Shown: positions 10,864-23,977, counted from the stretch's first letter. The stretch is 64,000 bases of DNA from Ailanthus altissimus (GCA_946807835.1 OX327700.1:26386001-26450000), one strand, 5' to 3'. The notes: generated by a model not told the origin, from the letters alone. Program-made: numbers and translations.

Positions 10864-13333
10864 TGTTGGAATTTGTGCTTACATGCCATCCCATAATGTA
10901 TAAATATATAGTGATTATATTTATACAATTATTACTTCTAATAAAATCGTTAATATTATTTTTATTAAATGGTAAGATGCTTGTAACGTTTTAGACATTG
11001 TATGATCTGAAGGAGTTCGAATTTGATCTAAAAGAGTTTAGACTAGGGCTAAGAGTTAGCAACGCTAATAGTTATAAACACTAAGAGTTAGTGGTACTAA
11101 GAGTTAGCAAAATCTAATGAGTCAGAGCCTTGTCTGAAATAGGACAATGACCTGAGAATATATTAGTAATGATATAGCTGCAATGAGTTACAGATGGTGC
11201 TAAGAAATGTCATTATGCAAGTATGTTCTCAAACATAATGTTCCTGATCTAATTTCATCGATGCGGGTCTATCGGTGAAACTCATTAATATAGATTAGTG
11301 TATGTCTATATCTGGATGGTCCAGATGGTTACTCTTAGCAAACCATGAGCTTAGTAGGAAGCTCGTATAGAGATGCAGGTATTCCATAAGGACTGGATAT
11401 TGAACAGACTCACGAAGACATCCAATAGACATCTCATAAAGCCGTCAATGAAAGGTCTTCCGAGTTGAGTAGTATTTGTGGTCCTTTGACCTGAGCGCCA
11501 CGGTGGGCTTGTGAGTGATCCACCATGCTTTGGTTCCACACATGTTAGAAACCTTTCATGGTATGACCACTTGGTGTTGCTGGGTATGGTCCGATGCTCA
11601 TGGAGTTCGGTGTGCGTAGATATAGGATCCATCAGCTCATATGAGTGGGTTGTATATCCTAATGCTCTGAGATTGTATTTCAGAAAGTCTTGTGGCCGCA
11701 AGCATAAACCTCGGAAAAGATATTCCGGAGGAATAAACAATATCACAAAAGTGTTTGTGGATATTGTTTTATGAAATATAAATTTGGAGATAAGTTTGTG
11801 GTTGAGCAAATAGAGATTTGACGGTGATGATCTATATCTCTGCTCTTCAATGATATAAATGATGGAAGGATTATACGAATATGTAATAACCTCAACTTGT
11901 ATGGTCTAACATGCTAATTTGTAATATCCGTAACGTGTGTGTGGGACATTGTTCACGGACGTATGGAGGAGCTCTATATGACAAATTAGGTGTGGACCTA
12001 GAGAGTCTCACAATATGAAGTATACTCATTGTGCACTGGGGTAGCGGATTGGATTGAATAGTTCGATCCAATAAATTTCAGCAAAAGAGAACGATTGTTT
12101 AGGGATCCCTCGGATTGTACATTTGTCAAGACTTAATTGTTAAGTACATCACTTAATTAATTAACAAGGGTTGTTAATTAATAGAATATTGACAAATGAC
12201 AAAATTTGTTCCATGATTTGATTTTACCTTTTTACCATTTAACCATGATAGTAAAAATTAGTAAGGTAAAAAGTAATTATTCAAAATTGTTTTAAATAAT
12301 TAAATCATATATTATTAGATAATATTACAATATATATAGATTATGGCGTTGTATTTTAATACAATGAGGAACCTAGATGTTAGCCATTTAATTACTCATT
12401 ATAATTAAAGTAATTATAATTGTTAGGTAAAGATTAATTTTGGTGGCCATTATTCTAGTGCTTGATTTAATTAATTCTAAATGGGAGACCAACAATAAAA
12501 TTGGTGGAGCACTTCATTTTGTTTATTTTGTTTAATCAAAGTGTTGAATAAACAAAATGAATTTTGGCAAAACAATTGAATTCATTCATTCAATTTTGGG
12601 AGAAGAATTTGGCAATGAGAGGAAGAGAGGTAAGAGAGAGTTCTTTGAGTTTTATTCTTTCAAGTGTTGAAAAATAAACAAACTTCTCTTCATTTCCTTC
12701 TTTAATAGATGGTTAAAAATGAATGATATGTAAATGGAGAAAAAGATAATTATTTTGCAAAGAGTTGTTCAAAATAATTATCATGTAGAAATTGTTTTTA
12801 AGATTAATATACAAGAGTTGTATGTTAAAGATTTTTAATTAATACAAGAGTTGTATAGAAAATATTTACCATCTCCATTTAAGAAACAAAAATTGTATTC
12901 AAAAGAGTTTGAATACAAGTGCTGAAAATTCTAAATACTAAGCTACCATTCTAGCTCCTTAATCCCACCAAAAGTTATGGACTAGAATTGTTCAACATAT
13001 ACTTCAAGGTGAGCTCTTCACATGGATTGGTGAAAGACTTGAAGATTTTGTAAAGCTACCTTCATTAGGTGAGTATTTTACATTATGTGTTATAATACAA
13101 TATTGTTCAACATGTTTATATTTGTATAATTGTTATACTTGTTTATATATATATGATATATATTGTTCATCATGTTCATAATTGTATAATTGTTATACTT
13201 ATGCATATATGTGATATATGTTGAATTTGTTAAAATGGATGTATTTTGTAACATGCTTCCACTGCGCATATGGTAAATTTTGAAATTACGCATACACTCG
13301 TATAATCACACACTCTATAATAAACACCCAACA
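10864..13333 (+). mobile_element. Solo LTR (2.47 kb) of a long-LTR copia family
   Basis: Starts TGTTGGAATT and ends ACCCAACA, flanked by perfect five-base duplications CATAT (10859-10863 and 13334-13338). There is no internal domain, so it is a solo LTR left by LTR-LTR recombination. It is colinear with 33464-35656 and with the reverse complement of about 31190-33432. Shared blocks include GACCTGAGCGCCACGGTGG and the GGTCCGATGCTCATGGAG segment. Open frames inside it (for example 11351-11809) are not conserved between copies and are not genes. Confidence 0.92.
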
Positions 13334-14699
13334 CATATTGCCTTACAAGTCACTACCTCACAAGTTAATTATTGGATTTCAGTCATGTAGCAGAAGCTTA
13401 ATGCACAAGCACAACGATAGATCAATTTACAAAATCCTTTATAAAAAAAAAATCTCAAGCAAAATGATTACATGCGATTTTCCTTCTCTTCTCATTTTTT
13501 AAAATTTTTTAACTGATCAGTAGTCTATGTTGTGATAAATATTAGTAAAGAAAATGGGTTAAACATGACTTGGGAGTTCAAAATTCGATTCTAAGTATTG
13601 GCCATGGCGGGCCCTAGGTTATGCACGGCACATAGCTCACGCAGCATGCTTGCCACACGTAGCACACGCGACGTGCGCATATTGATATTATGCACAGCGT
13701 ACAAGAGCATGCACGTTGTGCGTAATCCAGGGCTGCCGCAGTTAGTACTCAAAATCAACGATTTTTGCTAAAATTTTGAACTTCTAATTAATTTTTAATA
13801 ATATTTATTAATTTTTAATAATATTTACTCATTTTACTAACATTTATCACAAAATAAATCATTAATCAAATAAAAAAAATTAAAATGAGGGGAGATAAGA
13901 AAAAAATGCTTTAGAAGTAAAATGGTCCAATTATAACTCTTTAGAAATTTAGTGTGTGGCTTAAAAAATCTATTAAAATAGGAACTATTGATTAAAATAA
14001 AAATCATTTTCAAATGCCCCATTATATCGTTTGATTGTAACTTTGATCCTATGAGTCACATGTATTCTTTTATGTAAGTCGTATCCTTTGAATATTATAA
14101 TGGCGCTCTTAAATACAAGTTTTCCTTAAAGTTTAACTACTATTGCAATAACTTGGTTTATGAATCTACCTCTTAGATCAATTGAGACCTTTAATAATTT
14201 CTACGAGATGTTTGTCAATCATTTTTAAGTGACTCATCAAAAACAAGTTAATATATTTGATATAACAACTATACAATAAGAGGCAAAATAGACCTTAAAA
14301 GATTATATGCAACATTAGTTAATAAAAAATCCTAATGAAACTTCACCGCCAATTGCGTTTTTTAAAAATTTCTCCCCTATGCTAAAATCTATGAAAATAT
14401 TTTATGACAATCATCTAGGTGTATAGATGAGTCCTTTCAATATATTGAATATTTTATTCGTGTAAAAAAATATCAACCAAGTAAAAGTCGTAGAGAAAGT
14501 CCATCATACAACCCATTCTTTTTTATATGTAAGTTCAACATGCCATTGTTGAAATATACTATATAAAAGGTGGTCAGTCCCATGAGTCTCCAAGAGGTCA
14601 ATAAGCATACAAGATTTTTTTGTGATCCCCCAATTAAATTTGAACAAAAGGACAAAATTAAAAAGCATCTTTACCATTTTTATTTTCGGTCACAAGAAG

Positions 14700-14807
14700 A
14701 TGAAGAGATCAATAAATCACAAAAATATGAAGAAATCAACAAGTTACAAGAAGATGAAGAGACTAACAAATTGTAAGAAAATGAAGAAACCAGCAAGTCA
14801 CAATAAG
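14700..14807 (+). repeat. 27-bp (nine-codon) tandem repeat, four units
   Basis: Four head-to-tail 27-bp units start with ATGAAGA at 14700, 14727, 14754 and 14781. The unit is a multiple of three and in one frame gives a repeating acidic EDEEINKLQ-type peptide within a frame open from 14570 to 14776. Its bias suggests a decayed retroelement coiled-coil segment rather than a host gene. Confidence 0.7.
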
Positions 14808-15240
14808 ATTAAATGATCAATAGACTAACAAGTCACAAAAGAAGCTGCTAGATGAATTGGGCCAAATGTGTTAAACAATGTGTAATCAAGGAAGTAATGT
14901 TCACAAAATGAGTCATTTTCAATGTACTGAATCTTTTATTACATTCTTACTAATTTTTAAAAGTTTTAAAAATTTTATTTATAATCTTGTCGAAACATGT
15001 CAAAGCTAATGAAAAATCTGTTAAATTTAATGAAATTATAATTATACCCTTATAATGACTTTTAAAAAAAAACTCTAAAATCTTTTAAATGCTAATAAAA
15101 GGATTTAGACTAACTAATATTCAAAAATTTTGGGTTAAAAATTAATATTTTAATTAACTAAACTATTCAAAAAATTTGGTTATATATGAATTTTTAAATC
15201 TATTAACAAATTGTCATCAACTAAACTATTTAAAAAAATA

Positions 15241-15430
15241 AGGCTTGATTGGCGGCTATTGACCAGTCGTTAACCATCGTTCACTGAATGTTAACAACTG
15301 TTGACAATCGTTGGTTACAATTGACCATGGTGACCAGTTGCTGACCCTGTTGACCGGTGTTAATCGCCATTGACCAGTTGTTGATTATTGTTAACTAATC
15401 GTCGACCAACTTTAACTGCCCTTGACATAA
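15241..15430. repeat. Degenerate TTGACC-rich array
   Basis: A short imperfect array built on GTTGACCAGTTGTTGA-like words. At least six TTGAC cores and several related GACC words occur in 190 bp, much denser than in flanking AT-rich DNA. TTGAC is the W-box core bound by WRKY factors, but a repeat origin is as likely as a regulatory one. Confidence 0.5.
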
Positions 15431-17539
15431 ATTTTTATTGGTGTTAATAGACATTGTTTTAGTCAAAATCTAGTGAATTTTTATTTTTTCTCTTTTTTTG
15501 TTAATTTTAACAAATTCAATTACTTAATAAGGGTGTAAATATAATTTTTAAAATTTTAAGAGTTTGTATATTTTATTCCCAAAACTTTAAAGGTTTAAAT
15601 ATCTTTTTTTCAAAAATAAAAACACTTTTTAAATTTATTTGGCTTGTAAAGAACAAAGTTAGCATCATTGTTATTTGTGATTATATAACTTTTAAGTTTG
15701 GCTAACACTAAATTCATTGTATTATCTCATATGGGTATAAGTAATAATAATAGTAAGTTCTATTACGCAATACAACACATTTGTATCTAAACATTTAATA
15801 GTGAATTTTTTAAACTATATTTGGCCAGTGATTACAAAGGCTTCAGAAGACTTTTGGAAAAAAAAAAAACAACAATAATGTCATATTTGTATAGTTAAAT
15901 AGTGATGTGATATTTGATGTGTTTATTATTAATTTATATTGTATCACTATTGTTCTCCCTAAAATTTAGCTCAAATCCAATCTCTCAAAAAGATTCATTG
16001 CAAGTCACTAGAAGATTTATTACATAAGCACCTAAGAATTGATCCATAAGGTCCTCTCACTAGAACCACCTGAGGACCAAGACTCCTTGTGTAAGCTCTC
16101 GCTGAAACTGACCACTTAAGGCCTCATCAAGGTTGACCACGTAAGTTCTTCAATAGCTAACTGCTAAAGACTCCTAAAGTTGAGATACGAACCAATCTAG
16201 GATCGAAGACTCAAACTGCCATTATCCTCGAGAATCTTGACATCCTGAGATTTTTAATATAAATTTTACTTCTATAATCTCAGGATGAGTTCAAATCGAA
16301 AAATAACATATACGATCTTTTTTTTTAAAAAAAACTTTACAACCAAACACAACAACGCTTATAAAAAAAAAGCTAAATAATTAAGAAAGAGACATTTTAT
16401 TTCTCCTTATTCAACTTACTTGTTAAAAATAAGGAAAAACCTTAAGGTTCCATTAGTGGAAGTCACATCTGTAATGAATACAATTCTTTGTACTCTTGTT
16501 ATAAAAATATTATTTAATAATGACATATGAGTGAGCTTAACAAATTCGATGAAGTGGATATAGGCTTACATTAAGTTGAACGACTACAATTATGTTTTCT
16601 CATTTATTTATAATTGCTTTTATTGATTTTAATTTGAGATATTTAATAATTGTTTCAGAGAGATACAAATTCAACTGTGGGTATCGAAATCTCCCAAATT
16701 TTAGGATTAACAAATACTATATTTGTAAGAAATAAAAAAATTAACAACTAGATAATAAATAATAGCCATCAATTAGTGAAACAACAATTGTAATATATTT
16801 TATATCTCAACTATATAAGTATAGTAATACTTAAAAAAAGTATACATACTACAAATGTGTTTTTAAAAATAAAAGAATTGATAAAGGAAGGGCCAATTGC
16901 GAATGAAAAGAAAAAAGTAATATAAATTAAGAGAGAGGGTAGATAAAATAGAAAAGAAAGAGGAAAAAAATAAGAAAGTGATGAAACAATAATGTCGAAA
17001 TTACAAAGGTATAATATAAAATTTATATTTCACTAATACTATATTTGATGTTTTAATTGTTGTGTAAATACTACATTAATAAGAATTAAGAAAATAATTA
17101 ATTATTTATTTAGTGGTGATTATTAATCAATAATATATTATTTAAAATATAAATTTTATATTCTAACTTTATAAGTGTAGCACTAATTTTAATTAAATAT
17201 TATTAAAAAAATATATCATCATTTTTTGTTTAATTATAATTGATATATAATTATTATTTAAAATTTCAATCAAATTACTACTTTCTGAATTTAAACCAAG
17301 TCTTAATTACTTGAGAAAAAAAATTGTATTGAAGCAGATATGATAATTAGGAATGACAGCGAATCGAATTTGGGATGAACACCTTTAAATTTATATTTGC
17401 ATCTACTTTAAAAATAATTTTTTTTTTTCAAATTCGTTACGGGTTAAAAGTTTTAATGCTAAACCGTTTTAGTGGGTATGTACTCATTACCAAACCCACA
17501 AATAAGTTATCCGTGTATTTTAAGCGAAATTGGTAAATA

Positions 17540-17895
17540 ATACATAGAGTTTAGCATACGTACTAAGAGCGAACATTAAAAGTGCGCTTAGCATGTATGC
17601 TAGGAGCGCACGCTAAACGTGCAATCTTGCATACCTAACTCTTAGCACGCGTGCTAAAATCACATGTTAAATGCGCAACACTTTATTACACGTGGTAGAA
17701 AAAAATATTAAAAGTGAACAACGTTGTGCTCTTAACGCGTTTAGCACGCATGCTAGGAGCGCACACTAAACACGCAACGTAGCACACTTAGCGCTTAACA
17801 AGTGTATTAAGAGCTTATGTTAAGCATACAACGTTGCACACCTAACGCTTAATAAATGTGCTAAAAGCCTATGTTAAGAGTGTAATATTGCTCTT
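17540..17895. repeat. Degenerate array of GCACGC/GCGCAC-type units
   Basis: Imperfect units about 50-90 bp long share the order TTAGCACGCATGCTA, GGAGCGCAC, CTAAACGTGCAA and CGTTGCACACCTAA. The best pair lies around 17585-17640 and 17735-17800, and later units decay towards AT. It is CpG-rich relative to its surroundings, and much of the variation looks like C-to-T or G-to-A change. Confidence 0.6.
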
Positions 17896-18419
17896 TAACA
17901 CATGTAATATACAGTGTATTATTTACAAAAAAATTAAAAAAATATATAATATTTATAAATACTCATCGCGAGTATTTATAAATTTTTTATTAAATTTGTA
18001 TCCGTCTTAAATTTATTGTAAATTTTAATTTTATATACTAAATTTATTTTAAATTTTATCAAATTTTTTAATACAAATAAATTTTAATAAATTTATAGAT
18101 TTACGAGTAATTTTTCCGCACCCAAATTATAACACAACGGAATCCGGACTCACATTATATTTATATATTAACCTTGTCCGTGTATTTTGAAAAAGGCTAT
18201 GGTCGGCACTTGTACGTTAATACGACATCGTATCTGATCTTTTGAGAATCCTAAAGAGTCAAAACGAAGCACGCGTTGACCATATAGCCGAGAGATTAAG
18301 TTAAGCCCACCATTCAATTGACTGTCGTGTCGTATCATCCGTCGGTCCAAACAAAAATTCGCCGGTTGCATTGATCTTTCCAACGCTTCAATTCATTTAA
18401 TTTTTTTTTTCTACAATTA

Positions 18420-18612
18420 GCAAACTTTAGTCCTTTTGAATTTCTCTCTCACCCCTTTCAAAAAAATAAATAAAAATTTCTTTCTCTTTTCCTCTGTCTT
18501 CGTCATCAACTCTCAGCTCTGATTTCACAACAATTTGTTATAAGCCTAACGTCGCCGTTTTTGCTGAATTTCTTGGCTCTGTTTGGAGGGTAGGAGAAAG
18601 AAGCTGCTGGAA
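18420..18612 (+). promoter_or_regulatory. Probable 5' leader of the PITP gene
   Basis: Pyrimidine-rich sequence (CTCTCAC, TTTCTCTTTTCCTCTG) between about 18440 and 18530, followed by more balanced sequence up to the ATG at 18613. CT-rich leaders just downstream of plant transcription starts are common. The start site itself is not resolved. Confidence 0.4.
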
Positions 18613-21600
18613 ATGGTGCAAATCAAGGAATTGTATCCTCTTGTTTCTACATGAATTAATAGCTTATTTTAGTTTTCGGTTTTCTTCAGAGTTATGATAT
18701 TTCATTTTGTGAAACGTTGACCGAATTTGCATCTGCTATTTGTATTCTTTTACTTTCGGATGAGCTTTCGGATTAATATACAAATCCTAAACTGATTTTC
18801 ATTTATATTTTGGGATGAATGTTTCGGTAGTGGTCTATTTAATGAAATTAGAATCGGATTTATCTGAATCTGGCAAGATTTTAATGGTTCATTTTGTCTT
18901 TATGCTACAAGATGGTTTTTTTTTTCATTATTAATATTCTTGTGATTGACCTTAACTCAGCAACTTTTTCTGTGGGATTTTTTTTTATGTGAAGTCGGAT
19001 TGTCATGCCCATGTCGTTAGAAGAGGTAAACTATTTAAATTAAATTTGAAATTTTATGATTTGCTTAAGTGTTTGATTATCTTTTAATATAGGATTATTA
19101 GTTATTAACAGAGTTTTTGGGTTGTTTTGGATTCCAGTATCAGATAGCTCAGATGTACATGGTCATAAAGATGCAGCAACAGAGCTCAACTGGTTCTGAA
19201 GGTGTGGAAGTTTTGGAGAATAGACCTTTCGAAGATGATGTATATGGAAGAGGTCAATACACTTTTAAAATATATCATTTACAAAGGTAATTGATTTGAT
19301 AAGTTTCTGCTGGTGATTGTTTTTTCCTTTGTTTGCCATCCAATTACAGGCTTAGTATTGTCTATGTTAGTCTCAGTACACAATGTTATGGATATATTAA
19401 GTTGAAGTGAATGTAGTATTGTGTCAAAATTTATAGAAAGAAAGAAAAGGGAAGGGGACTTCCTGTAATATTTGCTGGGCATAACCAGATCATGTTGCTG
19501 ATTGAAGATTTTAAAACTATAGTTCATTATCTCTTATTTCTATCCTTCATTTTGCAGCAAAGCTCCATCTTGGCTTAAAGCTTTTGCGCCGGCAGATGCT
19601 CTTGTTATGCAAGAGGAAGCCTGGAATTCATATCCAAGATGCAAAACAGGTTACACGTGCTCTTGTTAACCTTTCTGCTTATTCTGCGTTTATGTTTCTT
19701 CTCGAATGTGTATTGACATTTTATTTTGTTAATGGATGCCACATCCTTCAGTAATCAAGGTAATACTTTTAGAACTTTTTATCTTCTGAACGCCTTTGTA
19801 TTTTAGTGAACAGCATATATATCCATTTTGTATTTCTGCAGTGCCCATACTTCACCAAGTTCAGTCTCACCATTGAAACTGTTCACAAAGCTGATAATGG
19901 GCAGTCACATAATGTAAGTTTCTCCTAATGTTTCTTTGGGTTTTGAACAAGCTTCACTGAATCCATACTTATGTTGAGACATTAGTGTTGGAATGGATTT
20001 TAATTGTCAATGTGAAGTTGCACCATTTGCTGGTGATGCTTTCTTGTCAGTCTTTTGGCATCTCTTAACTGTGAAGCTGGCGAACTAGGTGCATAACTTG
20101 GGCAAAGAACAACTGGCAGCCAGACAGGTTGAAGTTCTTGATATTTCTTCAACTGCAAGGGATTATTGGAGCTCTGCCATTGGAAGTAATAATATAGACT
20201 TCTCCAACTTCAAATCAAAGAGAACTGATCGTGGTCCACTTTTAGAGGGATGGCAGGTTTATGTCTTTCTTAACAATAATTATCATGGTTCACTAAGTCT
20301 ATACTCTATAGATAAGAGCACTGATCTTTTTTACTTTCACCCAATGTGTTGTACATTGTGTTATATTGGCAAACCATGAAATGGCATTACTATTTGCAGG
20401 ATAGGTGCTATCCTGTCATGACAGCATATAAATTGGTGACTGTAGACGCACCATACTGGGGATTCGGTTATCGACTTGAACAAGCTTTGCTGGCGGTAAA
20501 TCTCTTGGACTTATGCAATCTATGGATAATTTTACTTAGAATGCAGATTCTTAATGAAGACAACGACCAAACAACTTCTGCTTGCTATTTGTGTCAGAAT
20601 GTCATGTTTCTGGCATAGGGAGAAAAGAATAACACTTCAACATCAATGATCTTATAAGTCCGACAAATAGTCTTGCAATTGGTTATTAAAGCAGAAAATG
20701 CATGTTATCCAAAAGAGAAAAAAATCTTTACTGCAAAAAAAAAAAAAAAAAGCTATAAGTTCCCTTTACCTCTAATGATGGTGCATTAAGTACCATCTCT
20801 CTGAGAAGACACTGAAGTGTGCTGGTGCAAATTTGCACCTCAAAGAAAATCTAGGAAATTATTTTAAAATGCCATACAAATTTTCTTCTGGAAAGTGAAA
20901 TTCATAGAACTGGTTGGAGGAAGGACATTACCAGTTGCCTTTAAAAGAAAGTCATATGGCTCTGTTTGAAGAAAAACTAAAACCTAATAAGTTTACAACA
21001 TCGAACAAATTAGTGAAGCATAGAGGAAGAGCAAGTAACTTAAAAGAGAATGATATCCGAATTTGCTTGTCTGTGCCTTGACAAACTTTAGTGACTATTT
21101 ATTTTACTTGATCATTTTTATCAGGGCGAACGAGCTCTTTTTCTAGAAAGTCACCGGAATTGTTTTGGTTGGATTGATGAATGGTTTGGGATAACAATGC
21201 AACAAATACGTGAACTTGAATTACAAAGTGATTCCGCGTTGAAAGAGGTAAGCTAGTTCCAAAAACATGTCTGTATGTATCAAACTTTAGAAGTTTCCAT
21301 TGTAAATTGTTATCAATTATGTTTTATTTATTGTAGGATTTCATGATCTGCAGTCTTACTAGTAATGAGCTGGGTCATATTGTCTTTAGTGGTTGTCAGT
21401 TGTGTTTTCCTTTTCTAGATTGGTTTTAGGCCTATATATAAGTTGTACTTCTAATTTAGTACGTGTATGAAATTCAGTCCAGGTTTTTTAACTCTTGTGT
21501 TAATTTCGCCCTTAACGTAAATGATAAGGGATGCAAGTTTTTCTGGAAAGAAATTATTGTTTCATAAAGAATTCATTGCTTTTCAAAATTCTGTGGGTTA

Positions 21601-22084
21601 GAGAATCAAAAGAAAAAAAAAGTTGACTGGACCAAGGCAAGAGATCATAATTCTGTGCATTTTTGTCCTATAAATTAGTCAATATTATATCAAAATTTCT
21701 TGAGGGTTTATGTTTTAACTTTGCAGAAATCCTGGTAAATTCAAAACTAAGCAATATGGGCTCATTTTACACATTAACAACATCAATTGGTTTATTATCT
21801 GTTCCTACTTCCTACATGTATACAGTTCATCTTATTTTAGACTTAGATTTTTTATGAAATTAATGTGGAATTTCATATATGAGGAGATGGAGTATGGCAA
21901 ATCAATATTAGACAGTTTTGTAAGCGTCTTTAATATTTTTTTAGATGGCATTTTCTCCTGGGCTATTGATTTAATGCTTAACTCTTGAAATGCTTGTGCT
22001 CTAAAACAGAGATTTGGCAAGTCAGCTTCCGTCACAACCACAGAAGAATTTGACCGAATATGTTTGTGTGATGATGAAGTGTGA
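18613..22084 (+). CDS. Class I phosphatidylinositol transfer protein (StART-like PITP)
   Basis: Cytosolic lipid-transfer protein that exchanges phosphatidylinositol (and usually phosphatidylcholine) between membranes. Ten coding exons: 18613-18632, 18995-19025, 19138-19286, 19558-19649, 19752-19759, 19842-19913, 20089-20256, 20400-20495, 21125-21247, 22010-22084; together 834 nt, 277 residues, with phases consistent throughout. Family landmarks are MVQIKEFRIVMPMSLEEYQ at the start, GSEGVEVLENRPFEDD, GQYTFKIYHLQ, a WNSYP segment, CPYFTKF, GPLLEGWQ, MTAYKLVTVDAPYWGFG and WIDEWFG. These match the animal PITP alpha/beta fold order, and the length is normal (animal proteins are about 270). Exon 5 is only 8 nt. 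The last exon (RFGKSASV...CDDEV) is the least certain because family C-termini vary. Confidence 0.9.
19752..19759 (+). other. 8-nt microexon of the PITP gene
   Basis: TAATCAAG is bracketed by CAG (19749-19751) and GTAATA. Together with the G that ends exon 4 it completes Val and encodes Ile-Lys, giving the family segment TVIKCPYF. Skipping it would shift the frame, so its inclusion is needed for the full protein. Flanking introns are 102 and 82 nt. Confidence 0.85.
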
Positions 22085-22689
22085 GGATGAAATTTACAGC
22101 AAGAGGTCTCCAATTAGTTCAGAACAACATGAGCGTACGGTTGATACTCAAGCCATAAGATATAAATTCTCCTGCTAATAATGTCTTTGGCAGGCATACA
22201 AATTTTACAAGAAGCAACACATAGTAAATTAGCCTACCTGAATCCACATTGAAATTCTTTCAATATTGTAATAATAGTTCATTTTATTATGTTGTAATTC
22301 ACATCAGGTTTCAGCAGAAACCCCATGATTCATATTTTAGCTGAGGTCACTTTGATGACAAATTAACAATCACATATGCTGGAAATTGCCTGTTGTTATA
22401 GTTCTAAATGATATTTCTTAACAATTGATAAGGAGTTTTTAAGTGTCTTGTGTAGCACGTTATCTTAAATGGTTTAGAACGGATTTTAAGAGCTTTTTCT
22501 TCATTACAATAAGATAAATGGATGTCTGATGGAATCAGAGAAAATGTGCTGATGCAAGTAAGACAAGAATCTATATTTGGCTGGAGATAGATTTTAAAAG
22601 CTAAGAATTTGGGTGTTATTTTTCAGTAACCCGGTTTTGCTTAGGCTTTTCCTTTTTTTCCTTTGTTTAAAATCCTATACTGACAAAGT
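22085..22689 (+). other. PITP 3' flank, probable 3' UTR
   Basis: No open frame. AT-rich sequence with ATTGTAATAATAGTTC and ATTATGTTGTAATTC near 22265-22300 that could serve as plant polyadenylation signals. The end of the transcript is not resolved. Confidence 0.4.
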
Positions 22690-23160
22690 CAGTTAAAGGC
22701 CAAAGGGTCTTCTCTTCTTGGATCCAATTCAAAAATGCCTAATGAACCCTGGTGAATCAGCTGACGGAATAACCTTTCCAAACAACGGGATTGGTCTCCC
22801 CCATTACTCAACCTCTATAAAAAAGCCCTTTCCCCTTTTCATAATAATAATGTCAGCTTTCAAGCCAAGCCTTCATTTGCTTCTTTGGAATGTGGTGTGG
22901 GTTTATGACATCAGGTAGCCAGCAATCGAAGAATGAGCCAACTGGGTTACCATGTTGATTTGCTCTTCTTCATCGAGCTTGTTTCGCATTTGGGCAGCGA
23001 CAGCCCTCCAGCTGCCTACGTAGGCACTGAAACTTTCATCACCTTTCTGATTTAGCTTCGATAGCATACCGCTCTTTTTATTCAATTAAGGAGTGGAACC
23101 ATTTATTTGCTTGAACCCACTACTATGATATCGCCTAGAACCCCCTCTGCTGGTTATATG
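22690..23160 (-). mobile_element. Fragment of a Ty3/gypsy-type gag
   Basis: The minus-strand frame 23085-22903 reads LSKLNQKGDESFSAYVGSWR followed by AQMRNKLDEEEQINM. This fits the plant retrotransposon gag segment that normally reads like L..L.Q...ESF..Y..RWR..A. Sequence to the left (to about 22690) shows further minus-strand gag-like words in other frames. There are no LTRs and no pol, so it is an isolated decayed fragment between two host genes. Confidence 0.6.
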
Positions 23161-23977
23161 CTTGTCAGTCTTTTAACAGTAGTTTGTGCGGTTTCGCTCA
23201 AGCTGATTGGTCAAATTTCTCTAAACAATATAGCGTATGTAGAACGTGTTTTGTATCCCTGGGCCTAGTCTTTCTGCTTCTCTGGGAAGTCCACTGGCTG
23301 CCTCTCGTTGATGCTTAATGTTCTTCAGCTAAAAGGTATTGTTATCTGTTAAAGAGCCAATTTTATAGATTAAGCAATTCAAATTCTCTGTTTTTAAAGG
23401 GAAAAAGGCATATTTTTCAGCCGTTGTGGATTATATTTGAAGTTGATGTAGAGAGGTGCAGATGGAATCATCTCACATGCTATGGATATCAAAATCTGCA
23501 CGTTTTAGTTGATATGAATGAAACTAAAATTGTTCATGTTTGTACTCTTTTAATATGATCCAAAGCTACATGACAAACATGAAATTCGCTTAGTTGTATT
23601 AGGTACTATTAACATTATTTCTGCATGCATATAACTTGTTCGAAGAAATGCTCAAATGCTTTACAGTAATATTAGTATATATGCTCTCTTTTTTTTTTTT
23701 AAGTTTTTGTTAGCAGCAATCCAGCCAGATTTTAAAGTCGCAGTAGTTGTATAATTCAATTAATAAAATCCATTCAAGACAGTTTGATCAATAATCCAAA
23801 ATACTATTTTTAGAAACGAAAACAGATTTTTCTATTTTTTAGAGTACAAAGTAGTTGTCCTATAAGTAATGAATTTCCTTAGATTCTTTGTATTCCCTGT
23901 TTCCAGAAACAAAGAATTGCAGAAGGATTATTAATCAAAGTGCCTAAATTTTGGGTCTGTGATCTGTTAAAGATAGC
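23161..23977. other. Spacer and upstream region of SEN2
   Basis: Non-coding, AT-rich, with a poly-T run near 23690-23702. It should contain the promoter and 5' leader of SEN2, but no specific motif could be assigned. Confidence 0.4.

Larger units (their letters stand above)
13334..18400. other. AT-rich intergenic region with degenerate arrays, no gene
   Basis: About 5 kb with no supported host gene. It has scattered homopolymer runs and three separate degenerate repeat arrays (14700-14807, 15241-15430, 17540-17895), listed individually. A GC-richer patch at 13605-13740, rich in GCACG/CGTGC words, resembles the array at 17540. Open frames here are short and of low complexity. Confidence 0.6.

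Noticed and set aside
11351..11809. Open frames in the solo LTR on both strands
   Set aside because: Not conserved in the other two LTR copies and without recognisable domain.
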